Source of the DNA: Anaerolineales bacterium UBA2317
GTDB lineage: Bacteria > Chloroflexota > Anaerolineae > Anaerolineales > Villigracilaceae
Assembly (NCBI GenBank): GCA_002345215.1
Contig: DDVH01000029.1
Span: 10,204-74,203 of the forward strand
DNA length: 64,000 nt
Direction of reading: 5' to 3'
How positions within the stretch are numbered: the stretch's first letter is position 1; each line of letters begins with the position of its first letter. The position numbers and the translations under genes are program-made. Positions 15,183 to 23,112 of the stretch are shown in pieces. The notes under the pieces are model-generated. The model had not been told where the DNA came from. It saw only the letters and a program-made list of their open reading frames with translations, and did no database searches.

Positions 15183-15815
15183 ATGAGTGATTTGATATTT
15201 GAAGTTCGAATTTGTTTAACCTGTGGGCTACGCTACCCCATTGAGAAAGAATCTACATTTGGGATTCGTTGCCCGCATTGTTTAGGTGAGACGAAGGTTG
15301 TCTCACAAAAGATAATTCACGAAGAAGATAAATCTCGCAAGAAAGTAAAAAGTAAAGATAAAGTATCACGCGCCGTTTTGTTAGATAATATTCGTTCGGC
15401 ATGGAATGTCGGTTCAATATTGCGCAGTGCCGATGGCTTAGGCTTTGACCGAGTTTTCCTATGCGGAATCACGCCGACCCCAGAAAATGAAGCGGTGACT
15501 AAGACATCACTCGGGGCAGAAAATACAATTCAATGGTCTCATCATAAAAATGCAGTTGACTTGGTTGAAAAGTTAAAGAATGAAGGGTGGAAGGTTTACG
15601 CACTAGAAGAAGATGCGAGAGCAATTGAAATCAGCAATCAAGTTTTTATAAATACGGAAAACTGTTTACTAATACTCGGCAGTGAAGTGACCGGCGTAGA
15701 TGCCGATTTGCTTTCGTTGTGTGACCAAATTTTTTATATTCCAATGCAAGGTGAAAAACGTTCACTAAATGTTTCGATTGCATTTAGCATTGCGGCGTTT
15801 GTGTTAGGCAAGTAA
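15183..15815 (+). CDS. TrmH/SpoU-family RNA 2'-O-methyltransferase with N-terminal zinc ribbon
   Basis: 210 residues. A zinc ribbon (Cys11, Cys14, Cys30, Cys33) opens the protein. The SPOUT domain shows motif 1 NIRSAWNVGSILRSADGLGF, motif 2 LILGSEVTGVD and motif 3 IPMQGEKRSLNVSIAFSIAAF, which form the AdoMet knot and the Arg/Asn active site. It likely methylates a tRNA or rRNA ribose; the target is not evident. No SD is present; a TATAAT that includes the metF stop codon ends 8 nt before the ATG, so it may have its own near-leaderless transcript. Confidence 0.88.
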   Translation: MSDLIFEVRICLTCGLRYPIEKESTFGIRCPHCLGETKVVSQKIIHEEDKSRKKVKSKDKVSRAVLLDNIRSAWNVGSILRSADGLGFDRVFLCGITPTPENEAVTKTSLGAENTIQWSHHKNAVDLVEKLKNEGWKVYALEEDARAIEISNQVFINTENCLLILGSEVTGVDADLLSLCDQIFYIPMQGEKRSLNVSIAFSIAAFVLGK

Positions 15816-15871
15816 AGTGTGCAACCAAATTAATTTTCTTGCGTATGTCTTCTCTGTAAAAAGGAGATAAC

Positions 15872-16066
15872 ATGAACGTACAAAGACAAACTTTACGCAG
15901 GTCAAAAAATAATCGCTGGATTGCTGGCGTATGTGGCGGACTTGGTGAATTTTTCGGCATCAATCCATTTTGGTTTCGCTTGGCAATGTTTATCGCGTTT
16001 ATACCCGGCGGCGTACCCGGTGTATTGATATATTTGATTGCGATGATTATGATACCAAGTGAATAG
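15872..16066 (+). CDS. PspC-domain small membrane protein
   Basis: 64 residues. RRSKNNRWIAGVCGGLGEFFG followed by NPFWFRLAMFIAFIPGGVPGVLIYLIAMIMIPSE is the full PspC domain: a basic N-terminus, the VCGGL turn, and one or two membrane helices. PspC relatives respond to envelope stress, but small single-domain forms are of unknown role. A good SD (AAAAGGAGAT) precedes the ATG. A bidirectional terminator follows. Confidence 0.9.
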   Translation: MNVQRQTLRRSKNNRWIAGVCGGLGEFFGINPFWFRLAMFIAFIPGGVPGVLIYLIAMIMIPSE

Positions 16067-16110
16067 TATAGATTGACTTAAAAAATAATTAAAATATAAA
16101 AAGTTTAATA

Positions 16111-16146
16111 AAAAACTGGAAGTATTTCAGCTTCCAGTTTTTTGTA
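16111..16146. terminator. Bidirectional terminator between PspC and the helical small protein
   Basis: ACTGGAAG and CTTCCAGT pair around an 8-base loop, with A5 before and T6 after, so it can serve the PspC gene on the forward strand and the convergent gene at 16173 on the reverse strand. The rest of 16067-16172 is AT-rich with nothing else recognised. Confidence 0.85.
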
Positions 16147-16172
16147 CTGATTTTTTAAACTATGTTTTAGAG

Positions 16173-16397
16173 TTACTTCTTTTGCGCGTTGATTTCTGCT
16201 AAAACTTTCTCAACCATTTCTTCGGTAATGCCTGCCTCTTTGGCTTGTGGCATAGCCAAAATAGCCTTTAACGTCATTCCGCTTGCCAGTGCAAGCATAG
16301 GGTTCTTAGAAACACCTGGCGCATATTTTTCTAAAATTTCGACTGCGTTGGTGTCATCTAAAATTTGACCGACTTTTGTATCTAGTGTGTATGCCAT
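16173..16397 (-). CDS. Small all-helical protein, DUF1858-like
   Basis: 74 residues, soluble. YTLDTKVGQILDDTNAVEILEKYAPGV followed by NPMLALASGMTLKAILAMPQ resembles the small helical domain found alone or at the C-terminus of some glycosidases, and loosely DUF1858, but without the Cys pair of redox DUF1858 members. SD AAAAGGAGAT precedes the start. Function not known. Confidence 0.65.
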   Translation of the reverse strand: MAYTLDTKVGQILDDTNAVEILEKYAPGVSKNPMLALASGMTLKAILAMPQAKEAGITEEMVEKVLAEINAQKK

Positions 16398-16454
16398 GTT
16401 ATATCTCCTTTTATTTCATTAACAGGTTGATTGACTAATTCATTATAAGGCATC

Positions 16455-16814
16455 TCAACTCATGCGGATTTGCTTTCTCCACACCCAGCCAGCTAAGAAG
16501 AATAGACCAATCACGGCGGGGATGCCGGCGATAATCAGGTAAACGCTCAAAGGAAAATCATGGGTGGTGAGCACATACCAAATTGCCCATCCGATAAATA
16601 GAAGCGCGCCGATCCATTCCCATTTCCAAGCAAGGGCTATCGCAAGAGCTAACAAAATGCTGGGGATGAGGTGCATCAGCAATGCAAACAAGGTTCCCCA
16701 AAAGCCTAACTTCATATCAAATACATCTAAGGCAAATAGACTGAGAAACAGCACGAATAATATCCCCGCAACACGTGGTGTCCAGAACAAGGTTTGCTTA
16801 ATCGTTTTGTTCAT
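16455..16814 (-). CDS. Four-helix membrane protein of unknown function
   Basis: The ATG at 16814 is preferred because GGAGG lies 5 nt before it; a longer frame begins at 16832. 119 residues with four hydrophobic segments: VAGILFVLFLSLFALDVF, FGTLFALLMHLIPSILLALAI, WIGALLFIGWAIWYVLT, SVYLIIAGIPAVIGLFFLAGW. It ends in a short basic tail. The pattern resembles DUF7670-type membrane proteins. No functional residues can be named. It lies 51 bp after the small ferredoxin-like-fold gene upstream. Confidence 0.8.
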   Translation of the reverse strand: MNKTIKQTLFWTPRVAGILFVLFLSLFALDVFDMKLGFWGTLFALLMHLIPSILLALAIALAWKWEWIGALLFIGWAIWYVLTTHDFPLSVYLIIAGIPAVIGLFFLAGWVWRKQIRMS

Positions 16815-16865
16815 GGCATCCTCCATTTTCATAGTAGTACGCCATTTATTAATTTTGTGTCTGAA

Positions 16866-17147
16866 TCAGCCACTTTGAAGTGACAACTTCCAGACTGCAT
16901 CGTCCCAATCGCTGGCGGGATTAATCAATGAGACGAAATCTTCTTCAAATTCTTTGCCCATATTTTCAAACGCTTCGTGACTATCAAATTCCATCAGCCA
17001 CAAAACTTCTTTATCGTCACCATCCCGTTGATAGACTTTATACGAGTGACAGCCATTCTTAATCATCACCTCGCCATATTTTTCGATGGCTTTTTGCGTG
17101 CCAGAAAAATCATGGACCTTGACTCGCATGGTTGCTAAGACGGACAT
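16866..17147 (-). CDS. Dimeric alpha/beta-barrel (ABM-like) small protein
   Basis: 93 residues, soluble. ATMRVKVHDFSGTQKAIEKYGEVMIKNGCHSYKVYQRDGDDKEVLWLMEFDSHEAFENM alternates strand-helix-strand in the manner of antibiotic-biosynthesis-monooxygenase or DUF1330-type barrels. A strong SD (AAGGAGGG) precedes the ATG. No catalytic residues can be assigned, and such domains range from oxygenases to lone binding proteins. Probably co-transcribed with the membrane gene that follows. Confidence 0.7.
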   Translation of the reverse strand: MSVLATMRVKVHDFSGTQKAIEKYGEVMIKNGCHSYKVYQRDGDDKEVLWLMEFDSHEAFENMGKEFEEDFVSLINPASDWDDAVWKLSLQSG

Positions 17148-17245
17148 AACACCCTCCTTGGGTTATGACTTGATTGTACGCCTAAAAGAATTAAAATTTA
17201 TTTTAAAATTCCTATCTCACGCGGATTAATTTGACTCGCTTCTTT

Positions 17246-17444
17246 TTAAATCACTTTCCAACCTGCATTTGACCATGAACGTTTGTTGACATGGTTGCCC
17301 TCTGTTTCATGTTCCCACCATCTTGAATCTTCGTAGGCAGAAGATGGCAGTTTGCTGTTCAATATTCTTTCGATCTGTTCAAAAGAAAGATTAACTTCTT
17401 TTTGGGTTTTAGGAAGGTCACGACTGATGGCATTGCAGAGTCGC
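17246..17444 (-). pseudogene. Truncated DUF7662-like fragment
   Basis: The reverse-strand frame ends with TAA at 17246 and reads EVNLSFEQIERILNSKLP, then AYEDSRWWEHETEGNHVNKR, then SWSNAGWKV. That is the pattern of DUF7662 (FEEIE.ILG..LP.SA...WW......W..AGW.V). It lacks the family's start, because a TAG interrupts the frame at about 17445, next to a GTAGGGGCGAC stretch. With the frameshifted relic beside it, it looks like remains of one or two small genes. Confidence 0.55.
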
Positions 17445-17467
17445 CCCTACTTATTTTTGCATCGTTG

Positions 17468-17621
17468 CTATTTCACTTTACGCCAAACTGCAGCTTTACT
17501 CTCAAGCCCAAAAATATTTTCACTTTTAGTGTCTGTACCAACATACTCAACGATATTCGTCCAATCGCTTTTTAGTCTCTTAGCAATTACGCTATGAACT
17601 GTTTGTAAAGGCTGTTGCCAT
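17468..17621 (-). pseudogene. Frameshifted small gene downstream of the HsdR-N-like gene
   Basis: A strong SD (AAAAGGAG) precedes an ATG at 17621 that reads only MATAFTNSS before a stop near 17592. A neighbouring frame carries on as VIAKRLKSDWTNIVEYVGTD and KSENIFGLESKAAVWRKVK to the stop at 17468. The simplest reading is one small gene broken by a frameshift. No family recognised. Confidence 0.45.
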
Positions 17622-17633
17622 AGAAATCTCCTT

Positions 17634-18224
17634 TTATTGCGTTTCGACATGCTGGCTGCAAAGGTAAACCTTGGGTTTCTTCTTTCCATTTACGATAACT
17701 TCATAAACAATACCGCATTTTTCGCCACCGTAAGAAATCCTGCTTGATGATGAAGCAAATGCGGAAGAAAATCTTCCTTGAGATGAAATAGAATTTTTTT
17801 CACCGTGCGCCACTTTATCACGACAAAATGCTTTGCCACATTCATCACACCGATAAATTTCGGACTCCATTAAATGGACTCGCCCGCATATAACACATCG
17901 CAAACTATCAACTCCATTCGCCAAGAATCCAAACGGACGAAATGATTGGTGTTTTTCAATTTCTTTTACATAATATTCGAGTTGTGCTTGTGCAAGGCGC
18001 ACATCTACAGTAGCTTTTTTTGCTTCAACCACCGCCAATACTTCCCCGTTTTCGCGGTACAAACAATAATCACTAACCCCGTTCCACGGCTCAGCATCGT
18101 AACCATCCACGGGAATTTCGGTCTTCACCTTCGAATGGTCGCGCAAATACCAACCCGCCTTTTCCAACTGCGGGTCGATCATTTCCTTGCGGGTGCGTTC
18201 TTCTGAAATCTTTCGCAACTCCAC
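17634..18224 (-). CDS. Orphan HsdR-N-type nuclease-like domain with Cys-rich tail
   Basis: 196 residues with a GTG start. Residues 1-110 match the N-terminal PD-(D/E)XK region of type I restriction R subunits: EERTRKEMIDPQLEKAGW, GVSDYCLY (Asp) and VLAVVEAKKA (Glu-Lys), then RPFGFLANG where HsdR goes on to its helicase. Here no helicase follows. Instead there is a tail with CVICGRVHLMESEIYRCDECGKAFC, two Cys pairs able to hold zinc, then a Ser-rich stretch and a short basic end. It is not a random stop, because the tail is well formed. No HsdM/HsdS genes are present. It may be a zinc-bound nuclease or a defence remnant. Confidence 0.7.
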   Translation of the reverse strand: MELRKISEERTRKEMIDPQLEKAGWYLRDHSKVKTEIPVDGYDAEPWNGVSDYCLYRENGEVLAVVEAKKATVDVRLAQAQLEYYVKEIEKHQSFRPFGFLANGVDSLRCVICGRVHLMESEIYRCDECGKAFCRDKVAHGEKNSISSQGRFSSAFASSSSRISYGGEKCGIVYEVIVNGKKKPKVYLCSQHVETQ

Positions 18225-18324
18225 CTCACTGGGATAAATTAATTATATCTGTTAATTTCTATTTATATATATTCCGGCACAAAATAACCTCTTTCAGCGT
18301 TAATATCATATAGAAGGAGTAAAA

Positions 18325-19293
18325 ATGAAAAGGAAAATTGTTTTCCCTTTGTTAATGATTTTAATCATCACAGCTTGCGCGCCAGCTCCGCAAGTTACAT
18401 CCACACCTTTGCCTACCAGTTTCTTCGCGACTGAACCTGCCACATTAATCCAAGCTTCACCTACTTTACCGATTCAAACTACATTCGTCCCCAGTGCCAC
18501 ACTTGCGCCGCCAAATATACCTGCAAATACTGCTACATCTATCCCGCCAATCACCGCCATGAATAACCCGTATGCGGTTGTGCTTGTTTTACCGAGTGAT
18601 GTGCTTAACATTCGTTCAGGTGCCGGGGTGAGTAACAATATCATTGGCACACTTCAATCAACTGGCACAAATTTGAATCGGACAGGTCCAGCTACCAGCA
18701 CAGGCGGTGACCGTTGGGTTGAAATTCAAAATCCAAGCGGTGGCACGGGTTGGGTTAATGCCAATTTTTTAACCGAACAAGTTTCATCTTCTACATTTTG
18801 TAGTGACACGCGTGTGACAGAATTATTGAACAACACCAAATCCGCTTTACTCAATTCAAATGGTGAATTGTTAAGTTCACTCATCAGCCCTGTGCATGGG
18901 TTAGATTTGCGTTTATGGCGTTATGGCACAGTTGCCAACTATTCACCTGAAGAAGCCAAGTTTGTTTTTGAATCAACATACGAAGTCAGTTGGGGACCTG
19001 CGCCCGGAAGTGGCGAAGAAACGAAAGGCTCATTCAGCGCTCAACCATTACCCAAACTGAAAGAAGTCTTTAGCAGTAGTTACACTTCAAACTGTAACAA
19101 CACATTGGATTTAGCTACTTTTTCCGTCCAACCTGTGCCCGCTGAGTATACAAATATCAATTTTTATACCATCTATAAACCCGGCACAGAACAATATGGC
19201 GGTTTAGATTGGCGCGCATGGATTGTCGGCGTCGAATACGTCGGTGGCAAACCGACTTTGTTTGCTTTGATTCACTTTCAATGGGAGCCGTAA
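18325..19293 (+). CDS. Lipoprotein with bacterial SH3 domain
   Basis: 322 residues. Lipoprotein signal MKRKIVFPLLMILIITAC (Cys18), then a Thr/Pro-rich stalk to about residue 80. Residues about 85-150 form an SH3_3 domain, LPSDVLNIRSGAGVSNNIIG through RWVEIQNPSGGTGWVNANFL. The C-terminal 160 residues (SPVHGLDLRLWRYG, YEVSWGPAPGSG, FYTIYKPG) look like a separate folded domain found on Anaerolineae surface proteins; no function is known. SD AAGGAG precedes the ATG. The last 16 bp overlap the convergent oxidase gene. Confidence 0.88.
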   Translation: MKRKIVFPLLMILIITACAPAPQVTSTPLPTSFFATEPATLIQASPTLPIQTTFVPSATLAPPNIPANTATSIPPITAMNNPYAVVLVLPSDVLNIRSGAGVSNNIIGTLQSTGTNLNRTGPATSTGGDRWVEIQNPSGGTGWVNANFLTEQVSSSTFCSDTRVTELLNNTKSALLNSNGELLSSLISPVHGLDLRLWRYGTVANYSPEEAKFVFESTYEVSWGPAPGSGEETKGSFSAQPLPKLKEVFSSSYTSNCNNTLDLATFSVQPVPAEYTNINFYTIYKPGTEQYGGLDWRAWIVGVEYVGGKPTLFALIHFQWEP

Positions 19294-22238
19294 AGCGCAT
19301 CTCTGATTAACACTAACGGATGTTTCGCCTCAACCCCTGCTCCATCTAAAATCTGCATTCGACATGCCGCACCACTCGAGACTACCCCCACCCGTCCTCC
19401 CCCAAATACGACAGAGGGTGCCAATTCCCGATTCCCGATTCCCAACTCCCTAATTTTCGGCAACAATTTCAACTCGCCAATGCTCATTGATAAATCATAA
19501 TGCTCGGCATCAAACCCAAATGTGCCAGCCATGCCGCAACAGCCCGCATCACTCAACTCAACTTGGTAGCCAAGCAAATGCAAAAGGTCAACAGTAGCAG
19601 ATGTCCCTGAGGAAGAGGCGCGGTGGTGACAATGTGGATGAAAGAAAATCTTTTCTTCATTTGTTTGTCCATCAAAATTATTTAATTCCCCTAATTTGGC
19701 TACACGCAAAATAAATTCATCCACCATAAACACATTCTTTGAAATAGATTCAATCTCCGCTTTTCGATGAGGCAACAAAGCGACATATTCCTCTTTCAGA
19801 CAATACACCTCAGGCGGCTCGCATCCAACTACGGGGATACTTGATTCTGCTCCTAAACTTTTTATTTCATCCAAAACTTTTTCTGCATGATGCTTGGCTT
19901 GCTCAATAAATCCCTTTGAAAGAAACGAAGCCCCAGCACCAATCATAGATAAAACTTTAACTTCATATCCAAGATGATTCAAAATTTCAATTGCAGATTC
20001 TTTTACTTCGGGTTCAACATATTCTGAAAACACATCATTCAAAAATATAACTGTCTTTTCTCTCGGCGAACTCTGTGCTCTCTGTGGCTTATTCGTTGCA
20101 AATAATGGAAGATTTCTCTTCTCAGCAATTCCAAAAGTTTTTGAAATTAATTTCTTAGACCAATTCATCTTCATAAACATATTCGCCAAAAGCGCAATCG
20201 GACTCAACCATTTTGCAATCACATGAAAGTATGCAAACAGATAATCATGCAACGGTCTACGATGCGATTTGTAATATTGATTCATAAATTCATATTTGAG
20301 TCTTGGCATATCTACCCCACTCGGGCATTCACTCGTACAACCTTTACATGCCAAACATAAATCAAGTGATTTGAAAGTCGCTTCTTCAAAATCAGACTGC
20401 TTACTGCTTTCTGCCTTCTGCTTACTGATTACTGCTCTTAAAAGATTCGCCCTACCCCTTGTACTCAACCCCTCTTCCCCACTTGCCTGAAATGACGGAC
20501 ACATCACACCACTACTTTTTCTACACACACCTTGACCATTACACATTTCGATCGCACCAGCAAGCCCGTGCTCGTGTTCAAAATGCAAAGCTGATTCCCA
20601 AACATGAATTTGATAATTCTCACCATATCTTAAATTTGAATCCATTGGTGGTGCATCAAATAACTTTTTCGGGTTCAAAATATTATCTGGGTCAGCGGCG
20701 TGCTTCAACTTGCGCATCGCATCGGTGATTTCTTTTCCGTATGTGCGTTCAATAAACTCGCCTGAAACAATTCCATCGCCATGTTCACTGCTCATCGAGC
20801 CACCAAGTTTCATCGTCAAAGAAAAAACTTCTTCAACAATATTTCGCATTTGCTTCACACCTTCACCACGAGTCAAATCTAGCACAGGACGAATATGCAA
20901 ACATCCACCCGAAGCATGTGCATAAATTCCTGCATACGTTTTGTGCCCAAGTAAAATCTTTTGCACCTCTCGCACAAACTCACCAAGCCTTTCAACAGGA
21001 ATCGCACAATCTTCAATAAAAGCAATTGGACGTGCATTTTGAGGGCGTGAATCTAAAATTCCCAAACCTGATTTTCGGATATTCCAGATTCGATTCTGCT
21101 CTTCATTTGACTCAGCAATCGTCAACACATCACCAATTTTTCTAACCGCTTCTTTCAACGCCGATACTTGTTTGCCACTAAATTCAACCACTAACACTGC
21201 CGCAGGATTCCCAACTATCCAACTCATTTGATTAGCAACAGCAGATACACTCCTCGCCAATTGCAAAATCATCTGTGGAATTAATTCAATTGCACTCGGA
21301 TTAAATTCTAAAAGTCGAGGCACATCATCACAAGCCTCTTCAATACTTTGATATTGCAAAACAGCTAAGATTGTATGTTTCGGCTTTGGAACAAGATTTA
21401 CTTTCATCTTGCGAATGACTGCCAGTGTTCCTTCTGAACCAGCTAGCAAACTTGCTAAATTGACCGTAGACCGCTGACCGTAGACCGAATTTTGCATTCC
21501 ATAATTATTTTCGTCCCACTGTGGAGGTTGTGAATGAGAAAATGGCAAAAGATAATTCAATCTGTATCCCGCTGAGTTTCGCCACGATTTTGGGTAATTT
21601 TGTTTTATTGATTCAGAATAATTTTCTCGGATTTCATTTACAACAGAAATGATATTTGATATTCGAGAATCGGGATTCGGGGATTGTGTATCAAATATTG
21701 AATTATCGAATTTTGCAATGCTTCCATCTGAAAGAATCACTCCCGCTTCAAGCAAATGGTCTGCACTCATCCCATACAAAATGGAATGAGCACCTGTAGC
21801 ATTATTTCCAATCACACCGCCCATTGTGGCGCGTTCTGCTGATGCAGGGTCTGGACCAAACATCAATCCGTGCTTTGCAGCCGCGCGATTCAAATCCGCA
21901 AGAATCACGCCAGACTCTACAATTGCATAATGCTCTTCGGGATTAATTACAATAATTGATTTGAGATGTCGAGAGCAATCTAAAATCAATGCTTCGCCAA
22001 TGGCTTGCCCACCTAAAGAAGAGCCTGAACCTCTTGGAAGAATCGGAATTTTATATTTTGAAGAAAATTCAACTGCTGATTGCAAATCATCTTGATTATT
22101 TGGAATCGCCACCCCTAACGGTTCAATCTGATACATGGATGCATCAGTAGAATATAAAACTTTAGAAGCAGTATCGAGTCGAAGGTCACCAATAAAATAT
22201 TTTTTTAATTCATAGATAAATTCTTTGGATAATGCCAT
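19278..22238 (-). CDS. GlcD-GlcF-type FAD/Fe-S oxidoreductase (glycolate/D-lactate dehydrogenase-like)
   Basis: 986 residues. N-terminal PCMH-type FAD domain: LPRGSGSSLGGQAIGEALILD, GGVIGNNATGAHS, LAGSEGTLAVIRKMKV; then the FAD-linked C-lobe with SSEHGDGIVSGEF. Next come two Fe-S motifs (GVCRKSSGVMCPSF and CLACKGCTSECPSG) and two CCG domains (GCEPPEVYC and DAGCCGMAGTFGF). The fused architecture matches D-2-hydroxyacid dehydrogenases that pass electrons to quinone or another carrier. Five short dispersed-repeat segments are embedded in frame at residues about 185-193, 251-259, 601-614, 717-724 and 929-940. A TAGAAT box ends 7 nt before the ATG and no SD is seen. The gene follows the gpmA terminator. 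Confidence 0.92.
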   Translation of the reverse strand: MALSKEFIYELKKYFIGDLRLDTASKVLYSTDASMYQIEPLGVAIPNNQDDLQSAVEFSSKYKIPILPRGSGSSLGGQAIGEALILDCSRHLKSIIVINPEEHYAIVESGVILADLNRAAAKHGLMFGPDPASAERATMGGVIGNNATGAHSILYGMSADHLLEAGVILSDGSIAKFDNSIFDTQSPNPDSRISNIISVVNEIRENYSESIKQNYPKSWRNSAGYRLNYLLPFSHSQPPQWDENNYGMQNSVYGQRSTVNLASLLAGSEGTLAVIRKMKVNLVPKPKHTILAVLQYQSIEEACDDVPRLLEFNPSAIELIPQMILQLARSVSAVANQMSWIVGNPAAVLVVEFSGKQVSALKEAVRKIGDVLTIAESNEEQNRIWNIRKSGLGILDSRPQNARPIAFIEDCAIPVERLGEFVREVQKILLGHKTYAGIYAHASGGCLHIRPVLDLTRGEGVKQMRNIVEEVFSLTMKLGGSMSSEHGDGIVSGEFIERTYGKEITDAMRKLKHAADPDNILNPKKLFDAPPMDSNLRYGENYQIHVWESALHFEHEHGLAGAIEMCNGQGVCRKSSGVMCPSFQASGEEGLSTRGRANLLRAVISKQKAESSKQSDFEEATFKSLDLCLACKGCTSECPSGVDMPRLKYEFMNQYYKSHRRPLHDYLFAYFHVIAKWLSPIALLANMFMKMNWSKKLISKTFGIAEKRNLPLFATNKPQRAQSSPREKTVIFLNDVFSEYVEPEVKESAIEILNHLGYEVKVLSMIGAGASFLSKGFIEQAKHHAEKVLDEIKSLGAESSIPVVGCEPPEVYCLKEEYVALLPHRKAEIESISKNVFMVDEFILRVAKLGELNNFDGQTNEEKIFFHPHCHHRASSSGTSATVDLLHLLGYQVELSDAGCCGMAGTFGFDAEHYDLSMSIGELKLLPKIRELGIGNRELAPSVVFGGGRVGVVSSGAACRMQILDGAGVEAKHPLVLIRDALYGSH
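19421..19454. repeat. ATTCCCG-type short repeat inside the oxidase gene
   Basis: CCAATTCCCGATTCCCGATT continues as CCCAACTCCC; it encodes ELGIGNREL on the reverse strand, between helical segments of the last CCG domain. A related ATTCGAGAATCGGGATTCGG stretch lies at 21661. Confidence 0.65.
20068..20090. repeat. Half copy of the CCACAGAG repeat inside the oxidase gene
   Basis: GAACTCTGTGCTCTCTGTGG, the right arm of the intergenic CCACAGAG element, is read in frame as KPQRAQSS. It sits in the linker between the Fe-S domain and the first CCG domain, where an insert does little harm. Confidence 0.65.
20397..20437. repeat. CAGTAAGCAG-type short repeat inside the oxidase gene
   Basis: On the reverse strand GCAGTAATCAGTAAGCAGAA leads into GGCAGAAAGCAGTAAGCAG and encodes VISKQKAESSKQ. 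mutS contains the same repeat in the same frame at 24254, encoding VISNQKTESSKQ. A third piece is at the end of ileS (62042). Confidence 0.8.
21461..21488. repeat. GACCGTAGACCG-type short repeat inside the oxidase gene
   Basis: TGACCGTAGACCGC and TGACCGTAGACCGA stand in tandem, a 14-bp unit repeated. Read in frame as SVYGQRSTV in the FAD domain, just before the conserved LAGSEGT. Confidence 0.65.
21661..21685. repeat. GAATCGGGATTCGG-type short repeat inside the oxidase gene
   Basis: ATTCGAGAATCGGGATTCGG is read in frame as SPNPDSRISN in a loop of the FAD domain. Related in wording to the repeat at 19421. Confidence 0.55.
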
Positions 22239-22255
22239 AGCTTTGATTCTAATCT

Positions 22256-22282
22256 ATAAAAAACGCCGCCGAGGACGGCGGC
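22256..22282 (-). terminator. Rho-independent terminator of gpmA
   Basis: Reverse strand GCCGCCG, four-base loop, CGGCGGC, then TTTTTT. It lies between the gpmA stop and the oxidase start. Confidence 0.9.
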
Positions 22283-22287
22283 TTGAG

Positions 22288-22316
22288 CAATTACCAATTA
22301 CGATTCACGAATCACG
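22288..22316. repeat. ATTACCAATTACGATTCACG-type repeat after gpmA
   Basis: CAATTACCAATTACGATTCA followed by CGAATCACG combines two near-repeated 8-mers. It fills the space between the gpmA stop codon and its terminator, and resembles in style the other short tandem repeats in this region. Confidence 0.5.
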
Positions 22317-22318
22317 TA

Positions 22319-23065
22319 TTATTTCTTCTTGATCTGATTCGCTACTTCTGCCGCTTTCTTCGCCGCTTCTTCAGCATCGCCGAGGTAATAATTTTTAATC
22401 GGCTTCAAATCTTTATCCAACTCATACACCAATGGCAAACCTGTTGGGATATTTAATTCTGTAATTTCGCTTTCAGAAACATTATCTAAATACTTGACCA
22501 AAGCGCGGATTGAATTTCCATGCGCCACAATCAAAACTCGTTTGCCAGATTTAATTTCAGGTGCAAGCGTCTCATTCCAATAAGGCAACACTCTATCAAG
22601 CGTAATCTTAAGTGACTCGGTGGCTGGCAACTGTCCCGAAGATAAAGAGGCGTATCGTCTATCAAATTTTGGGTGACGTTCATCAGTCAATTCCAAAGCA
22701 GGTGGTGGCACATCATAACTGCGTCTCCAAGTTTTCACTTGGTCTTCACCAAATTTTTCTGCCATTTCGGTTTTATTCAAGCCTTGCAAATTACCATAAT
22801 GACGTTCGTTTAATTGCCACGCACGAATGACAGGAAGCCAATGCAAATCCATTTCTTCTTGAATCAGAAATAATGTTTTGATTGCACGTTTCAACACAGA
22901 TGTGTACGCAATGTCAAAATCGTAGCCGCCTGCTTTTAAAAGTTTTCCTGCTTCTGCTGCTTCCACTTTTCCGAGGTCGGTTAAATCAACATCCGTCCAA
23001 CCTGTGAAGCGGTTTTCTAAATTCCATGTGCTTTGTCCATGACGGACGAGAACAAGTTTGTACAT
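22319..23065 (-). CDS. gpmA: 2,3-bisphosphoglycerate-dependent phosphoglycerate mutase
   Basis: 248 residues from the ATG at 23065, with the SD AAGGAG upstream; a longer frame to 23098 is not needed. It is full length for dPGM: LVRHGQSTWNLENRFTGWTDVDLT (phospho-histidine), RAIKTLF, WQLNERHYGNLQGLNK, and VLIVAHGNSIRALVKYLD (second histidine). It interconverts 3- and 2-phosphoglycerate in glycolysis and gluconeogenesis. The C-terminus ends in a Lys/Ala-rich tail. Divergent from mutS by 47 bp; a TATAAT box for gpmA lies in that gap. Confidence 0.97.
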   Translation of the reverse strand: MYKLVLVRHGQSTWNLENRFTGWTDVDLTDLGKVEAAEAGKLLKAGGYDFDIAYTSVLKRAIKTLFLIQEEMDLHWLPVIRAWQLNERHYGNLQGLNKTEMAEKFGEDQVKTWRRSYDVPPPALELTDERHPKFDRRYASLSSGQLPATESLKITLDRVLPYWNETLAPEIKSGKRVLIVAHGNSIRALVKYLDNVSESEITELNIPTGLPLVYELDKDLKPIKNYYLGDAEEAAKKAAEVANQIKKK

Positions 23066-23100
23066 AGCAACTCCTTGTGTGAAATTATACAGCCTCATAG

Positions 23101-23106
23101 TAAAAT
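23101..23106 (+). promoter_or_regulatory. -10-like TAAAAT, six bases before mutS
   Basis: TAAAAT, then six bases, then the mutS ATG at 23113, with no SD. The layout matches that of the S9 peptidase gene at 1841 and suggests a leaderless transcript. Confidence 0.4.
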
Positions 23107-23112
23107 CATGTT

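Noticed and set aside
19421..21685. CRISPR array
   Set aside because: The repeats here are of different families, unequally spaced and inside one coding frame; no regular repeat-spacer pattern exists anywhere in the window.
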